NCBI RefSeq assembly: GCF_005771405.1
Contig: NZ_VAUA01000004.1
Location: 310,001 to 374,000 of the forward strand
Source of the DNA: Parasedimentitalea maritima
Lineage (GTDB): Bacteria; Pseudomonadota; Alphaproteobacteria; Rhodobacterales; Rhodobacteraceae
Length of the DNA: 64,000 bases
Direction: 5' to 3'
A program made the position numbers and the translations under genes. The notes beneath the pieces were generated by a model that was not told where the DNA came from, ran no database searches, and saw only the letters and a list, made by a program, of their open reading frames with translations. Positions 1 to 10,407 of the stretch are shown here, piece by piece. Numbering within the stretch: position 1 is the stretch's first letter; every line of letters begins with the position of its first letter.

Positions 1-57
1 GGTTTCTTGGTCGTCAGCTTTCATATAGGGGGCAAGTCCGATGTGGAGAACAAGGTT

Positions 58-972
58 ATGATGGATATTATTGGTGGGGCCGAAGCGTCGGCAGCAGATT
101 TGATCAAGGACGTCTCTGAGGCGACCTTTATGCAGGATGTGGTCGAGGCGTCGCAAAATGCGCCGGTGATCGTTGATTTCTGGGCTCCTTGGTGTGGCCC
201 CTGCAAGACATTGGGCCCGGCGCTAGAGGCCGCAGTGACCCGTGCCAAAGGCGCGGTGACCATGGCGAAGGTCAACGTTGACGAAAACCAAATGATTGCC
301 CAGCAGATGCGGGTCCAGTCGATCCCAGCAGTGTTTGCCTTTTACAAAGGTCAGCCGATTGACGGGTTTCAGGGCGCATTGCCCCCTTCCGAGATTGATA
401 CTTTTGTTGCCAAAGTGGTCGAGGCCGGAGGTGGATCTGCTGACGGTGGACTAGGCGAAGCGCTGGAAGCAGCAGAAACCATGTTGGCCGAAGGCGAAGC
501 TGAAGATGCGGCGCAGATTTTTGCAGCAGTGATTGGTGAAGATGACAAAAACGCCGCTGCCTATGCTGGCTTGGCACGCTCACATCTGGCCCAGGACGAT
601 GCCGATCAGGCCGAGGCGGTGCTGAACGGTGCCCCAGCTGATATCGCTGAAGCGCCTGAAATCGAAGCGGCGCGTGCCCAAATAGAGCTCGCTCGTCAGG
701 CCGCAAATGCCGGTCCCGTGGCTGATTTGCGGGCCCAGGTGGATGCTGATCCCAATAATCATCAGGCGCGTTTTGATCTGGCGCAGGCCCTGCATGCAAC
801 AGATGATGCCGAGGCCGCAGTGGCTGAGTTGCTGGAATTGTTCCGTCGTGACCGTGAATGGAATGATGGAGCAGCCAAGTCTCAGCTGTTCACGATATTT
901 GATGCGTTAAAGCCAGAAGATACGGTTGTTCTTAACGGTCGCCGTAAATTGAGCTCAATGATATTTGCTTAA
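58..972 (+). CDS. Thioredoxin-domain protein with C-terminal TPR region (CnoX/YbbN-like)
   Basis: Predicted redox or holdase-type thioredoxin of 304 residues. Residues about 20-120 form a thioredoxin fold with the active-site motif WCGPC (Cys46 and Cys49), and the cis-proline region SIPAV follows. The C-terminal half, about 140-300, is alanine-rich and helical with tetratricopeptide-like repeats, the layout of the CnoX/YbbN family rather than of small TrxA. The reading frame is open further upstream, but the ATG at 58 is preceded by GGAG at 44-47, so I start there; a second ATG follows at 61. It is followed by the LON-domain and Trm112 genes on the same strand. Chaperone activity is inferred from the family; the catalytic pair is seen. 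Confidence 0.9.
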   Translation: MMDIIGGAEASAADLIKDVSEATFMQDVVEASQNAPVIVDFWAPWCGPCKTLGPALEAAVTRAKGAVTMAKVNVDENQMIAQQMRVQSIPAVFAFYKGQPIDGFQGALPPSEIDTFVAKVVEAGGGSADGGLGEALEAAETMLAEGEAEDAAQIFAAVIGEDDKNAAAYAGLARSHLAQDDADQAEAVLNGAPADIAEAPEIEAARAQIELARQAANAGPVADLRAQVDADPNNHQARFDLAQALHATDDAEAAVAELLELFRRDREWNDGAAKSQLFTIFDALKPEDTVVLNGRRKLSSMIFA

Positions 973-999
973 TTACGGGGCAGGGCTAGTCTCAACTCA

Positions 1000-1641
1000 A
1001 TGATCCAAGCCGCTGACCTACCGGACACGGTTCCCGTGTTTCCTCTTCCCGGGGCGCTGTTGCTGCCCCGGTCACGCCTGCCGCTGCATATATTCGAGCC
1101 GCGGTATTTGCAGATGCTTGAGGATACCCTGAAAACGCCACAGCGATTGATTGGCATGGTGCAGCCTTGTTCAAGGCAACTCCAGGAAGATGCCCTGCAT
1201 GAGATCGGTTGCGCTGGCCGGGTGACACAGTTTTCAGAGACTGAAGACGGCCGCTATTTGATCACCCTGTCCGGGGTTTCACGATTCCGGATTGAACATG
1301 AAACCGATGGCTTTACGCCATACCGACGTTGCCAAATCGACTGGGACGGCTTTAGCCGTGATTTGGGTAGAGTTGAGGCGGATGCAAAATTTGACCGGTT
1401 GGAATTTCTGGACTTGCTCGAACGGTTTTTTTTGTCACGTAATCTGTCGACGGACTGGGAAGCCCTGAAAGATGCGGATGATGAGCTATTGATCAATTCG
1501 CTATCGATGATGCTGGACTTTGATCCGGAGGATAAACAAGCCTTGCTCGAGGCGCCCGGCCTTGCGACAAGACGTGAAACTTTGACAACCCTGATAGAAT
1601 TTGCCCTGCTTGGCGGTTCCAACGAGGAAGTACTTCAATGA
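1000..1641 (+). CDS. LON peptidase substrate-binding domain protein
   Basis: A 213-residue protein made of a single Lon N-terminal (substrate-binding) domain. The N-terminal stretch from [20 protein letters not shown] to FEPRY is the family hallmark. There is no AAA ATPase module and no Ser-Lys protease domain, so this is the stand-alone form and not Lon protease. The family's function is not settled; a role in protein quality control is only a guess from the fold. The stop overlaps the start of the Trm112 gene by four bases (ATGA at 1638-1641), which suggests translational coupling. The thioredoxin/TPR gene lies 27 bases upstream. Confidence 0.88.
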   Translation: MIQAADLPDTVPVFPLPGALLLPRSRLPLHIFEPRYLQMLEDTLKTPQRLIGMVQPCSRQLQEDALHEIGCAGRVTQFSETEDGRYLITLSGVSRFRIEHETDGFTPYRRCQIDWDGFSRDLGRVEADAKFDRLEFLDLLERFFLSRNLSTDWEALKDADDELLINSLSMMLDFDPEDKQALLEAPGLATRRETLTTLIEFALLGGSNEEVLQ

Positions 1642-1826
1642 ACGAGACCAAAACGCCAGCTTTTGACCGCCATATGCTTGAGGCACTGGTTTGTCCGCAG
1701 ACGCAGGCCGTGCTGGAATATCACGCCGATTCTCAGGAGCTGATATCCAAGGCCGCAGGTTTGGCGTTTCCGATCCGCAACGGCATTCCTGTAATGCTGG
1801 TAGATGAGGCGCGCGTACTGGATTGA
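1638..1826 (+). CDS. Trm112 family protein
   Basis: A 62-residue Trm112-type small protein (YcaR-like). The core LVCPQT, then [18 protein letters not shown], matches the bacterial Trm112 family. One Cys is left at the usual CP position, so the zinc-binding set of the eukaryotic protein is not complete. The family activates methyltransferases in eukaryotes; the bacterial partner is not shown by this sequence. The start overlaps the LON-domain gene stop by four bases. A convergent ubiquinone hydroxylase gene ends 66 bases downstream. Confidence 0.85.
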   Translation: MNETKTPAFDRHMLEALVCPQTQAVLEYHADSQELISKAAGLAFPIRNGIPVMLVDEARVLD

Positions 1827-1892
1827 TGGAATGTCGCGGCTGAAAGGTCGCGCCACACACGCGTTGTTCTGAGTGAACTGTCCTAGACGCGC

Positions 1893-3122
1893 CTAGATTG
1901 CTTTCCCCACCAGTAGGTTTGGCAGATCTCCGGTCAGGCCTGCTGCCTCGCGCACAAAGCTGCGGCGCAAACCTGGCAGCGAGCCAACAACACCCATACC
2001 AATATCGCGCCCAAGCCGCAGGACCGGGTTGTTGTTTGAGAACAATCGGTTGAACACATCGGTCGCAGCAGCCAACGTTGCGACGTCAAACCGGCGCCAT
2101 TGCTGATACCGTTGCAGCACCAGAAGTGATGCAAAATCTTCGCCCCGACGGCTGGCCTCGGTCAAGACCTGCGCCAGTGCGCCAACGTCGCGCAGACCTG
2201 CGTTCAGACCCTGACCTGCAATTGGATGCATACCGTGTGCAGCGTCACCCACCAGTGCCATGCGCTCATCAATAAAGGCGTTGGCGATTGTCAGATTCAG
2301 CGGATAGGTGAACCGTTTTCCAGCCAGTTTAATGTCACCAAGGAAGTCACCAAAGCGTGGACGAAGGGCCTCGATATAACCGTCGTTGTCCAGGGCATGA
2401 ATGGCTTGCGCGGTCGCGGTGCTCTCGCTCCAAACGATAGAGGAGCGATTGCCGGGCAGAGGTAAGATCGCCAAAGGTCCTGGCGGCATAAAGAATTGAT
2501 GGGCAATTCCGTGATGTGGCTTTTCGTGTTCGATGGCACAGACCAGGGCCGTTTGGCCATAGTCCCAGCCACTGCGTTTGATACCTGCCCGCTGGGCGGT
2601 GCCGCTTTTGCGTCCGTCCGACCCAACCAGGAGCTGCCCGCGCAACGTGTCGCCGCCGTCCAATGTCAGCGTTACACCGCTGACATCCACGTCCTGTGCC
2701 ACCACGGTGCGCTGGTTGATCATTGTAATATTGGGTTCGTTTTCCAAGGCGGTGATCAGGGCGCGGCGCAGATACCGGTCTTCGACCATATAGCCCATCG
2801 GGCCTTCTTCAATCTCGGCGTGATCAAAATGCATAAAGAAGGGCGATGGTCCCTGGCCGGCGTGACCGTCGGTGACCTTGATTTCCAACATGGGTTGGGC
2901 GTTGTCTTCACCAACATGTTGCCACACACCAACCTGTTGCAACAATCTCTGAGACGCCAAGGCCAGCGCGTAGCCGCGGCCATCAAAGTCTTCGTCCTGT
3001 AGCGCCGTTTGTGGCAATGCATCGATCACAGTGACGGTAAAGCCGGTCTGAGCCAGCGCTAAGGCCAGTGCAGGGCCATTCAGCCCTCCGCCTACGATCA
3101 AGATATCAGATGTGTTTTTCAT
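1893..3122 (-). CDS. UbiH/UbiF/Coq6-family FAD-dependent ubiquinone hydroxylase
   Basis: A 409-residue flavin monooxygenase of the ubiquinone biosynthesis family. The N-terminus has the Rossmann motif ILIVGGGLNGPALALALA, and about residue 280 shows the second FAD motif LVGDAAHGMHPIAGQGLNAG. Such enzymes hydroxylate the aromatic ring of ubiquinone precursors at the inner membrane. Which ring position it modifies cannot be decided from sequence alone, so no ubiH or ubiF symbol is given. The frame is open to 3296, but the ATG at 3122 gives the normal family N-terminus; an in-frame ATG at 3158 is possible. The gene is divergent from the amidase gene, with starts about 90 bases apart. Confidence 0.88.
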   Translation of the reverse strand: MKNTSDILIVGGGLNGPALALALAQTGFTVTVIDALPQTALQDEDFDGRGYALALASQRLLQQVGVWQHVGEDNAQPMLEIKVTDGHAGQGPSPFFMHFDHAEIEEGPMGYMVEDRYLRRALITALENEPNITMINQRTVVAQDVDVSGVTLTLDGGDTLRGQLLVGSDGRKSGTAQRAGIKRSGWDYGQTALVCAIEHEKPHHGIAHQFFMPPGPLAILPLPGNRSSIVWSESTATAQAIHALDNDGYIEALRPRFGDFLGDIKLAGKRFTYPLNLTIANAFIDERMALVGDAAHGMHPIAGQGLNAGLRDVGALAQVLTEASRRGEDFASLLVLQRYQQWRRFDVATLAAATDVFNRLFSNNNPVLRLGRDIGMGVVGSLPGLRRSFVREAAGLTGDLPNLLVGKAI

Positions 3123-3210
3123 GCGCCGCACTATGCGCTTGCGTTCGGGATTGTCCATGGGCTGCGGTGTCGCTACCGTCGCTTTTAACACATGGAGGAG
3201 CATGGTGAGA

Positions 3211-4539
3211 ATGCAGGATTGGTTAAATATGAGCGCTGCGGATCTGGGCCGTGGCATTGGGTCGGGGGAGATTAATCCGCTAGAACTGACTCGCACCTAT
3301 CTGGACGCTATCGATGCCCACCCACAGCGTGACCGTATTTATGCCCGTGTGACCCATGACCGCGCGCTGGCCGAAGCCAAAGCCGCTGCTGAGCGGGCCA
3401 ATGCAGGCCAACGCCGCTCTCTTCTGGATGGGGTGCCGATCAGCTGGAAGGACTTGTTTGACAGCGCGGGGGTGGGGACCGAGTCGGGATCTGACCTTTT
3501 GCTGAACCGGGTCCCGGATCAAGATGCACTGGTCCTGCGCAATGCCACAGCGATGGGAACCGTATGTTTGGGGAAAACTCATATGAGCGAGCTGGCGTTT
3601 TCCGGGCTGGGATTGAACCCGGTCAAAGAAACGCCTCCCTGTATCAACGACGCCGAGGCCGTACCTGGGGGCTCGTCTTCTGGGGCGGCTGCCTCGGTTG
3701 CTTTTGGACTGGCGGCCTGTGGGATTGGCTCTGATACCGGCGGTTCGGTACGCATCCCCTCTGCCTGGAATGATTTGGTTGGGTTAAAAACCACATCGGG
3801 GCGGGTGAGTTTGGAAGGGGTGGTGCCACTGTGTTTGAAATTTGACACTGTCGGTCCACTGGCCCGCACAGTCGAAGATGCTGGTTTATTCCTGGGGGTG
3901 ATTGAAGGGACGTCTGGCCCGGACTTGCGCGGTGTGAACCTAAAAGGACGGCGGTTAGCGGATCTTCAGACCGTAGCGCATCAGGATCTGGATGATCCGG
4001 TGCGCGATGCACATGCTTCGGCATTGGAACGCCTGCGCCTCGCTGGTGCAGAAGTGATTCCGCTGGAGGTGCCCGCCCTAGAGGATGCGATGGCCCTTAG
4101 CGGTGTGTTGTTTACCACCGAGGCTTACGGGCTGTGGAAGGACGTGATCGAGGCGTCACCCGACCTGATGTTCCCTGCCATTCTGGAGCGGTTCCGTTCA
4201 GGTGATGCGTTCTCGGGTGCTGACTATGTGGCTGCATGGGCCAAATTGGAACAGATCCGTATGGTCTGGGATCAGGCTACGTCGGGTTTTGATGCAGTTC
4301 TGTGTCCGACCTCACCCATTTTACCCCCAAATATGCACCGGCTCCTGACCGACGAAGACTATTATGTCCGCGCCAATCTGATGGCGCTGCGCAACACTCG
4401 GATTGGCAATCTGATGGGGCTGTGTGGTCTGTCACTGCCAGCCGGTACGCCGAGCTGCGGATTGCAGGTCTTGGGGCAGCCAGATTGTGAAGAGGCACTG
4501 CTGAGGGTTGGTGCAGCGATCGAGCAGGTTTTGGCCTGA
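3211..4539 (+). CDS. Amidase signature family protein
   Basis: A 442-residue amidase with the Ser-cisSer-Lys triad in place: Lys80 in SWKDLFD, Ser155 in GGSSSG, and nucleophile Ser179 in GSDTGGS. It should hydrolyse a carboxylic amide in the cytoplasm; the substrate cannot be read from the sequence. It lacks the context of GatA (no gatC or gatB nearby). The frame opens at 3112, but a strong GGAGGAG at 3194-3200 sits ten bases before the ATG at 3211; ATG 3202 and GTG 3205 are alternatives that lie closer to it. It is the first gene of a plus-strand series leading to ftsK and lolA. Confidence 0.88.
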   Translation: MQDWLNMSAADLGRGIGSGEINPLELTRTYLDAIDAHPQRDRIYARVTHDRALAEAKAAAERANAGQRRSLLDGVPISWKDLFDSAGVGTESGSDLLLNRVPDQDALVLRNATAMGTVCLGKTHMSELAFSGLGLNPVKETPPCINDAEAVPGGSSSGAAASVAFGLAACGIGSDTGGSVRIPSAWNDLVGLKTTSGRVSLEGVVPLCLKFDTVGPLARTVEDAGLFLGVIEGTSGPDLRGVNLKGRRLADLQTVAHQDLDDPVRDAHASALERLRLAGAEVIPLEVPALEDAMALSGVLFTTEAYGLWKDVIEASPDLMFPAILERFRSGDAFSGADYVAAWAKLEQIRMVWDQATSGFDAVLCPTSPILPPNMHRLLTDEDYYVRANLMALRNTRIGNLMGLCGLSLPAGTPSCGLQVLGQPDCEEALLRVGAAIEQVLA

Positions 4540-4568
4540 AAGCCACATATATCAAAGGCCTGTGAATG

Positions 4569-4590
4569 GGCGGCTGGACGGAGAGCCGCC
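4569..4590 (+). terminator. Hairpin after the amidase gene
   Basis: GGCGGCT at 4569-4575 pairs with AGCCGCC at 4584-4590 around an 8-base loop. No clear T-run follows, so this could be a weak terminator or only an mRNA 3' structure. Confidence 0.35.
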
Positions 4591-4648
4591 ACACCTGTAT
4601 CTTGTGGATAAACGGGGCGAAAATGATCCCGGACTTGAGGCATAGAAA

Positions 4649-5827
4649 ATGAATTTTCCCGAGCGGTTTTCGAACCTTCCGGCTTACGCGTTTCCGCGAT
4701 TGCGGGCGCTTTTGGATCACCATACCCCCGGCGGGGACGTGGTGCACATGACCATTGGTGAACCAAAACATGAGTTTCCTCAGTGGGTTACTGATGTGAT
4801 TGTCGAAAATGCCGCGGGTTTTAATAAGTATCCACCGAATGAGGGCACGGACCAGCTGCGCGGAGAAATCAGCGCCTGGATTCAACGTCGTTACGGTGTT
4901 GCAATGGACAAAGACAGCCAGATCATGGCGCTAAATGGCACCCGCGAGGGGCTGTACAATGCGGCAATGGCGCTCTGTCCTGAACAGAAGAACGGTCAAA
5001 AGCCGGCGGTTTTGATCCCAAATCCGTTTTATCAGGTCTACATGGTGGCGACACTTTCGGTGGCCGCAGACCCGGTTTTTGTTGCTGCAACCGAAGCAAC
5101 CGGTCATTTGCCTGACTATGCCAACCTGCCAGAATCCGTTCTAAATCGGACTGCGGTGGCCTATATCTGCTCGCCCGCCAACCCGCAGGGTGCAGTGGCT
5201 GATCGCGCCTATTGGACACAGTTGATCCAACTGGCCGAGCGCTATGATTTCAAAATCTTCGCGGATGAGTGCTACTCAGAGATCTACTGCGGCACAGCTC
5301 CGGTTGGCGCATTGACTGTAGCGCAGGAACTGGGGGCAGATCCCGACCGTGTGGTATTGTTCAATTCGCTGTCGAAGCGGTCGAACCTGCCCGGGTTGCG
5401 CTCGGGCCTGATCGCAAGTGGCCCTGAAAATATGGCTCAGATCAGGCAACTGCGAACTTATTCTGGTGCCCCATTGCCACTACCTTTGCAGGCTGCGGCG
5501 GCCCGCGTTTGGTCAGATGAGGCACATGTGGTACAAAACCGAGCGCTCTATGTAGAAAAGTACGAGATCGCGGATCAGGTTTTTGCCGGGCTACCGGGCT
5601 ATCAGTCGCCCGAAGCAGGCTTTTTCCTTTGGCTGCCTGTTGCGGATGGCGAGGATGCAGCATTGAAGCTGTGGCAGCAGACTGGCGTGCGGGTTCTTCC
5701 CGGGGCTTATCTGGCCCAAGGCGAAGGCCAGCAGAATCCGGGCAAAGGGTTTATTCGGGTGGCACTGGTGGCGCCCAAGGAACAAATGCAGGTTGCGCTG
5801 ACACAGCTGCGCAACTGTCTGTACTAA
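4649..5827 (+). CDS. Class I/II PLP aminotransferase (DapC-like)
   Basis: A 392-residue fold-type I aminotransferase. The PLP lysine is Lys243 in NSLSKRSNLPGLRSG, the Asp in FADECYSE (near residue 206) should contact the pyridine nitrogen, and the SPANPQG motif (near 175) is typical of class I. It resembles enzymes annotated as N-succinyldiaminopimelate aminotransferase or aspartate-type aminotransferases of this group. The exact substrate is uncertain; dapB lies elsewhere in the window at 42.8 kb, which does not decide it. It lies between the amidase and ftsK on the same strand, with gaps of about 110 bases on each side, so separate promoters are possible. Confidence 0.85.
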   Translation: MNFPERFSNLPAYAFPRLRALLDHHTPGGDVVHMTIGEPKHEFPQWVTDVIVENAAGFNKYPPNEGTDQLRGEISAWIQRRYGVAMDKDSQIMALNGTREGLYNAAMALCPEQKNGQKPAVLIPNPFYQVYMVATLSVAADPVFVAATEATGHLPDYANLPESVLNRTAVAYICSPANPQGAVADRAYWTQLIQLAERYDFKIFADECYSEIYCGTAPVGALTVAQELGADPDRVVLFNSLSKRSNLPGLRSGLIASGPENMAQIRQLRTYSGAPLPLPLQAAAARVWSDEAHVVQNRALYVEKYEIADQVFAGLPGYQSPEAGFFLWLPVADGEDAALKLWQQTGVRVLPGAYLAQGEGQQNPGKGFIRVALVAPKEQMQVALTQLRNCLY

Positions 5828-5938
5828 ATTGCGCTTCGATGGTCCGAGCAGTGGACTGTCGTTTCGCCAATAGAAAAGACCGGGCACAAGACCTGCGAAA
5901 ACAGCAGGCAATGGCCCACATGAGGAACCGAGGTAGGC

Positions 5939-8809
5939 ATGGCATTTCAAACACGCAGTCGCGACCCGCTGTTGGATAGTAATATGCAAGCAGCCATCGA
6001 AAAACGTGGCAAAGAACTGGTTGGCATCTTGCTGATCATTACTGGCTTGATGGTTGCGGCAATGATTGGTTCTTATACGCCTGATGACCCCAATTGGTGG
6101 GTTTCGACCGATGCCCCAGTGCAAAATTGGATGGGACGACCCGGTGCTTCACTCACATGGGCGGCGTTCATGGTAATTGGCAAAGGTGGTGCATGGGCGA
6201 TTGCACTGACACTATTGGTATGGGGCGCACGATGTACACTGCACTGGGATGAAGACAGGGCTATGCCGCGGATTGTTTTTGCGCCAATTGCTATTCTTTT
6301 TTGCTCGATCTATGCAGCCACTCTTGTTCCAGCTGAATCTTGGCTTGCCAATCATAACTATGGACTTGGTGGATTGGTGGGCGACACATTTATTGGGGTG
6401 TTGTTGACCCTGTCTCCGATTAGCTATGCCATCACGGTTAAACTTATGACGCTGCTGGCTGCGATGAGCATGGTTTGGTTGGGAACATATGTTCTGGGTT
6501 TTACAGGGGTAGAATTGGCCCGTGCTGGTCGTTTCATGCTGATTGGGGTGATCATGGTATACGGCGCTTTGGCTAACTTATTAGGCCGGGGTGCGACCGG
6601 TGGCCTGCATGCGGCGATGAATTACCGTGCGCAACGCGCCGAACGGGCTGAAGCCGACAGGCTTGATGCTGAGACCGAACCACAAGTGATCGAAACTATG
6701 GATCGCTACGGGGTGGTCCCTGCCTCGCCACCCGTAGAAGATGTTGTTGAGGAACCTGCGCCAGAACGCGGTGGTCTGTTATCTCGGATGCCATCCTTAA
6801 TCCGGCGTTCCGAAGCGATGACAATGCCGGAACCAGAATTGGTTGAACCGCAGTCCTTTGCGGAAGTGGACGGTATGCCGGGTGATGATCGCATCGCTGC
6901 AAGGATCGCTGATGCTGTACGCGAGCGCCGCGCTGCAGACCTGCCGCCTGAGCAGGACCCGAATTTGCCACTGACCAAGGGGAGGGGCCGCCGCCCCGAG
7001 CCGCTGGTGTTTAACCCGCAATCCCCACTGGATGGGTTGCCGCCAGAACCTCCGATGTCGGCTCAACCTTTCACCCCCGCGTCAGCACCGACAATGGCCC
7101 CTGCAGAAGATATCGATTTTGCAGAAGAAATCCCTGTTGCGCCGCAGCCAGCTCTGCCGCGGGCTCCGATGGATCTGCCCATTTCCGAGCCGCGCAAATC
7201 TGTGGTTGAAAAGCCGGTTTTGAAACCAGTGGTGCCGTCCTCTCGTGCGATTGCCGAGGCGCAGCCTGGACTGGTCTTTGAAGACGGCGAAAATGGTTTT
7301 GAATTGCCACCTCTGAACTTGCTGTCCAATCCGGACAACATTGAGCGGCATCATCTGAGCGATGAGGCTCTCGAAGAAAATGCCCGTATGCTAGAGCATG
7401 TTCTGGACGACTACGGCGTCAAAGGTGAGATCGTCTCGGTCCGCCCCGGCCCAGTTGTGACCATGTACGAACTGGAGCCTGCGCCAGGTTTGAAAGCCAG
7501 CCGCGTGATTGGCCTGGCCGATGATATCGCCCGGTCCATGTCGGCCCTGTCTGCGCGTGTCTCGACCGTGCCTGGTCGCTCTGTCATTGGCATCGAACTG
7601 CCCAATGAAAACCGCGAGAAAGTTGTTTTGCGTGAAATTCTGGCATCGCGTGGCTTTGGCGATAGCACGATGAGCCTGCCATTGGCGTTGGGCAAAGATA
7701 TTGGCGGTGACTCGGTTGTGGCCAATTTGGCTAAGATGCCTCACTTGCTGATCGCGGGTACCACGGGTTCCGGTAAATCGGTGGCCATCAACACCATGAT
7801 CCTGTCGCTGCTATACAAGCTGACACCGTCCGAATGCCGCATGATCATGATCGATCCCAAGATGTTGGAATTGTCGGTTTATGATGGCATCCCGCACCTG
7901 CTTTCGCCTGTCGTGACCGACCCGAAAAAAGCGGTTGTGGCGTTGAAATGGACCGTTGGCGAGATGGAAGATCGCTATCGTAAAATGTCCAAAATGGGCG
8001 TGCGAAATATCGAAGGCTATAACGGACGGGTCCGTGACGCCTTAGACAAGGGTGAAATGTTCACGCGCACGGTCCAGACCGGGTTTGACGACGATACCGG
8101 CGAACCGATGTTCGAGACTGAAGAATTCGCCCCCGAAGTGCTGCCCTATATCGTGGTTGTCGTGGACGAAATGGCCGATTTGATGATGGTCGCTGGTAAA
8201 GAGATCGAGGCCTGTATTCAGCGCCTCGCGCAGATGGCGCGTGCGTCTGGTATCCACCTGATCATGGCCACCCAGCGTCCGTCGGTTGATGTGATCACTG
8301 GTACCATCAAGGCAAACTTCCCCACCCGGATTTCCTTCCAGGTGACCTCGAAAATCGACAGCCGTACAATTTTGGGCGAAATGGGTGCCGAACAATTGTT
8401 GGGCATGGGTGACATGCTTTATATGGCTGGTGGCGCCAAGATCACCCGTTGTCATGGCCCCTTTGTTTCGGATGAAGAGGTTGAAGAGATCGTCAACCAC
8501 CTCAAGGCCTTTGGCCCGCCAGAATACATGAGCAACGTGTTGGAAGGTCCTGATGACGATAAAGCTAGCAATATTGATGCAGTTCTGGGACTGACAGGTG
8601 GTAACACCAACGGTGAAGACGCACTGTATGACACCGCCGTACAGATCGTGATCAAAGACCGGAAATGTTCAACCTCTTATATTCAGCGTAAACTTGCCAT
8701 CGGCTATAACAAAGCCGCGAGGCTGGTTGAGCAAATGGAGGACGAGGGCCTTGTTTCTCCTGCAAACCACGTGGGTAAAAGGGAAATTCTGGTTCCAGAG
8801 CAGCAGTAA
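5939..8809 (+). CDS. ftsK: DNA translocase FtsK
   Basis: A 956-residue FtsK/SpoIIIE translocase, which pumps DNA at the division septum and helps resolve chromosome dimers. The first 210 residues hold about four membrane segments, followed by a Pro/Glu-rich linker to about 440. The motor carries Walker A at G607-S614 (GTTGSGKS) and Walker B ending in D743-E744 (VVVVDE). The C-terminal gamma winged-helix domain (about 890-950, with [20 protein letters not shown]) reads the polarity sequences. The length is normal for the family. Conserved ATG with a purine-rich leader (GAGG near 5929). lolA follows 42 bases downstream and is probably co-transcribed. Confidence 0.97.
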   Translation: MAFQTRSRDPLLDSNMQAAIEKRGKELVGILLIITGLMVAAMIGSYTPDDPNWWVSTDAPVQNWMGRPGASLTWAAFMVIGKGGAWAIALTLLVWGARCTLHWDEDRAMPRIVFAPIAILFCSIYAATLVPAESWLANHNYGLGGLVGDTFIGVLLTLSPISYAITVKLMTLLAAMSMVWLGTYVLGFTGVELARAGRFMLIGVIMVYGALANLLGRGATGGLHAAMNYRAQRAERAEADRLDAETEPQVIETMDRYGVVPASPPVEDVVEEPAPERGGLLSRMPSLIRRSEAMTMPEPELVEPQSFAEVDGMPGDDRIAARIADAVRERRAADLPPEQDPNLPLTKGRGRRPEPLVFNPQSPLDGLPPEPPMSAQPFTPASAPTMAPAEDIDFAEEIPVAPQPALPRAPMDLPISEPRKSVVEKPVLKPVVPSSRAIAEAQPGLVFEDGENGFELPPLNLLSNPDNIERHHLSDEALEENARMLEHVLDDYGVKGEIVSVRPGPVVTMYELEPAPGLKASRVIGLADDIARSMSALSARVSTVPGRSVIGIELPNENREKVVLREILASRGFGDSTMSLPLALGKDIGGDSVVANLAKMPHLLIAGTTGSGKSVAINTMILSLLYKLTPSECRMIMIDPKMLELSVYDGIPHLLSPVVTDPKKAVVALKWTVGEMEDRYRKMSKMGVRNIEGYNGRVRDALDKGEMFTRTVQTGFDDDTGEPMFETEEFAPEVLPYIVVVVDEMADLMMVAGKEIEACIQRLAQMARASGIHLIMATQRPSVDVITGTIKANFPTRISFQVTSKIDSRTILGEMGAEQLLGMGDMLYMAGGAKITRCHGPFVSDEEVEEIVNHLKAFGPPEYMSNVLEGPDDDKASNIDAVLGLTGGNTNGEDALYDTAVQIVIKDRKCSTSYIQRKLAIGYNKAARLVEQMEDEGLVSPANHVGKREILVPEQQ

Positions 8810-8851
8810 CACACCTCTTCACATTCAGCGCACAGGGCTTATGTAGGATCT

Positions 8852-9433
8852 ATGAAACCGATTGTATTAGCTCTGGCGCTGACTGTCTGCGCCCCTGCCA
8901 CATGGGCCGCAGAAAAGCTGAGCCTGAATGAAATCTCTGGCTACCTGAATGGTATCAAAACGGCCAAGTCCAGTTTTACCCAGATCAACGATGATGGCAG
9001 TCTGTCGACAGGCCAGCTGTATATTCACCGTCCTGGCCGGATGCGGTTTGAATACGACACTCCGGGCGGGGGCACAGTGGTCGCCGGTGCTGGGTCAGTT
9101 GTGATTTTTGATCCCAAGTCAAATCAACCGCCTGAAACTTACCCGCTAAAACGCACGCCTTTGTCGGTGATCCTTGCCCGCAAAGTGAATTTAAATCAGG
9201 CTAATATGGTGGTTGGACATAGGTTTGATGGAACCACAACGATTGTTCGGTCGCAGGATCCGGAACACCCGGACTATGGCAGCATCGAGTTGATGTTCAC
9301 TGGTGATCCGGTAGAGCTGCGAAAGTGGGTCGTTCACGACAATGCCGGGGGGCAAACTACGGTAATACTTGGCGCTTTGGAAACCGGATTACGGCTGCCA
9401 TCCAATCTGTTCAGTACTACGGCAAGCAATTAA
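8852..9433 (+). CDS. lolA: LolA-family outer membrane lipoprotein carrier protein
   Basis: A 193-residue periplasmic protein that should ferry lipoproteins from the inner membrane Lol complex to the outer membrane. Residues 1-19 form a signal peptide ending in TWA-A. The core contains the family pattern QLYIHRPGRMRFEYD, corresponding to the strand region of LolA that lines the lipid cavity. It follows ftsK closely, as in many proteobacteria. No LolB is seen nearby, which is normal for alphaproteobacteria. Confidence 0.9.
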   Translation: MKPIVLALALTVCAPATWAAEKLSLNEISGYLNGIKTAKSSFTQINDDGSLSTGQLYIHRPGRMRFEYDTPGGGTVVAGAGSVVIFDPKSNQPPETYPLKRTPLSVILARKVNLNQANMVVGHRFDGTTTIVRSQDPEHPDYGSIELMFTGDPVELRKWVVHDNAGGQTTVILGALETGLRLPSNLFSTTASN

Positions 9434-9486
9434 GCGCCCAACGAAATCTTCGTTTCCGACTGTATGATTGGGGTTCGCTGTCAATC

Positions 9487-9516
9487 GTAGGGCAACACCT
9501 TGTGGGGTTGCCCTAC
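9487..9516. terminator. Palindromic hairpin between convergent lolA and lipoprotein genes
   Basis: GTAGGGCAAC at 9487-9496 and GTTGCCCTAC at 9507-9516 form a perfect 10-bp stem around ten bases. It lies between two convergent genes, so it could end transcription both ways. Its GTAGGG...CCCTAC ends resemble the dispersed palindrome at 10750 and 41565. Confidence 0.5.
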
Positions 9517-9528
9517 ACTAAAAGCTGA

Positions 9529-10116
9529 TCAGTTGAACTGGCGGCAGTTGGCCAACTGTCTTTGGTACATATTTGATCGGTCATTGACCTCATTCGCAAC
9601 TCTTAGCAGCCAGGGCTTGGATCGATAGCTGCCACGGGCGTAGCCAGTGTTGCCTTCATGATAAGCTAAGTATTGGTTGCGCGCATCGGTCAGCGGAATA
9701 CCGTTTTTCTCGCGGCTATTGTTCATGTACCAACCCATAAAGTCACTGGCGTGTTGTATGCGATTGCGTTTGGCTCCACGCTTGCCGGCCTCTTGGCGAT
9801 ACTCATCCCAAGTGCCATCCAGTGCCTGTGAGTAGCCATAGGCGCTAGAGACACGTCCCATCGGGATCACCCCCAGAACATATTTGTGCGGCGTGCGTGC
9901 GTCAGCGCGATAGCGGCTTTCTTGATAAATTGTCGCCATCTGAACGTGCACCGGGACACCCCAGCGACGTTCGGTGGATTTAAACGCTTTCAGGTAGTCC
10001 GGACGCTGCTTGATGATGCTGCAGGCGTTGTCCAGATTACGTGGCGGTGATTTCTGGCCACCGCCGCAGGATGCCATGATCAGCAATGCGATCAAGGCGC
10101 TGATGATTCTGCTCAT
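9529..10116 (-). CDS. Lipoprotein with lytic transglycosylase (SLT-like) domain
   Basis: A 195-residue predicted lipoprotein. The N-terminus has a short signal with an apparent lipobox around residue 17 (IMASC). The domain that follows includes YQESRYRADARTP, with the Glu in the position of the catalytic acid of soluble lytic transglycosylases, then a GYSQALDGTWDEY stretch. It would cleave glycan strands of murein in the periplasm. The frame is open to 10149, but the ATG at 10116 places the signal peptide correctly. Transcribed toward lolA. Confidence 0.78.
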   Translation of the reverse strand: MSRIISALIALLIMASCGGGQKSPPRNLDNACSIIKQRPDYLKAFKSTERRWGVPVHVQMATIYQESRYRADARTPHKYVLGVIPMGRVSSAYGYSQALDGTWDEYRQEAGKRGAKRNRIQHASDFMGWYMNNSREKNGIPLTDARNQYLAYHEGNTGYARGSYRSKPWLLRVANEVNDRSNMYQRQLANCRQFN

Positions 10117-10353
10117 TTGCCTCTGCCTTCTTGTTTTTTTGCAGACCATATCAAAAAATGACCTGTGGATGAAATCACATTTGCAAATATGATTTTATTA
10201 GCAGCGGCGCAGCCACAATCTGTGTAATCATCTGAACCGAAGTGACATTCGGTCAAAAATTTTGCTGGTTGTCTCGAGAGTAAGCAGCGCTAAGATTATC
10301 TGTACTGTTAAACAAATACCCACAGACTGTTTCTCATAATTGGGTCTCAACTG

Positions 10354-10384
10354 TTGGACAAAGTCAGTGATCACAGAGTATAAA
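10354..10384 (+). promoter_or_regulatory. Possible hspQ promoter
   Basis: TTGGAC at 10354-10359 and TATAAA at 10379-10384 resemble -35 and -10 hexamers, but their spacing of 19 is long. They lie in the 291-base gap upstream of hspQ, which is otherwise AT-richer and without a recognisable gene. I see no clear heat-shock sigma consensus. Confidence 0.25.
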
Positions 10385-10407
10385 TAAGATCTGGGGGCTG
10401 CAGAGAC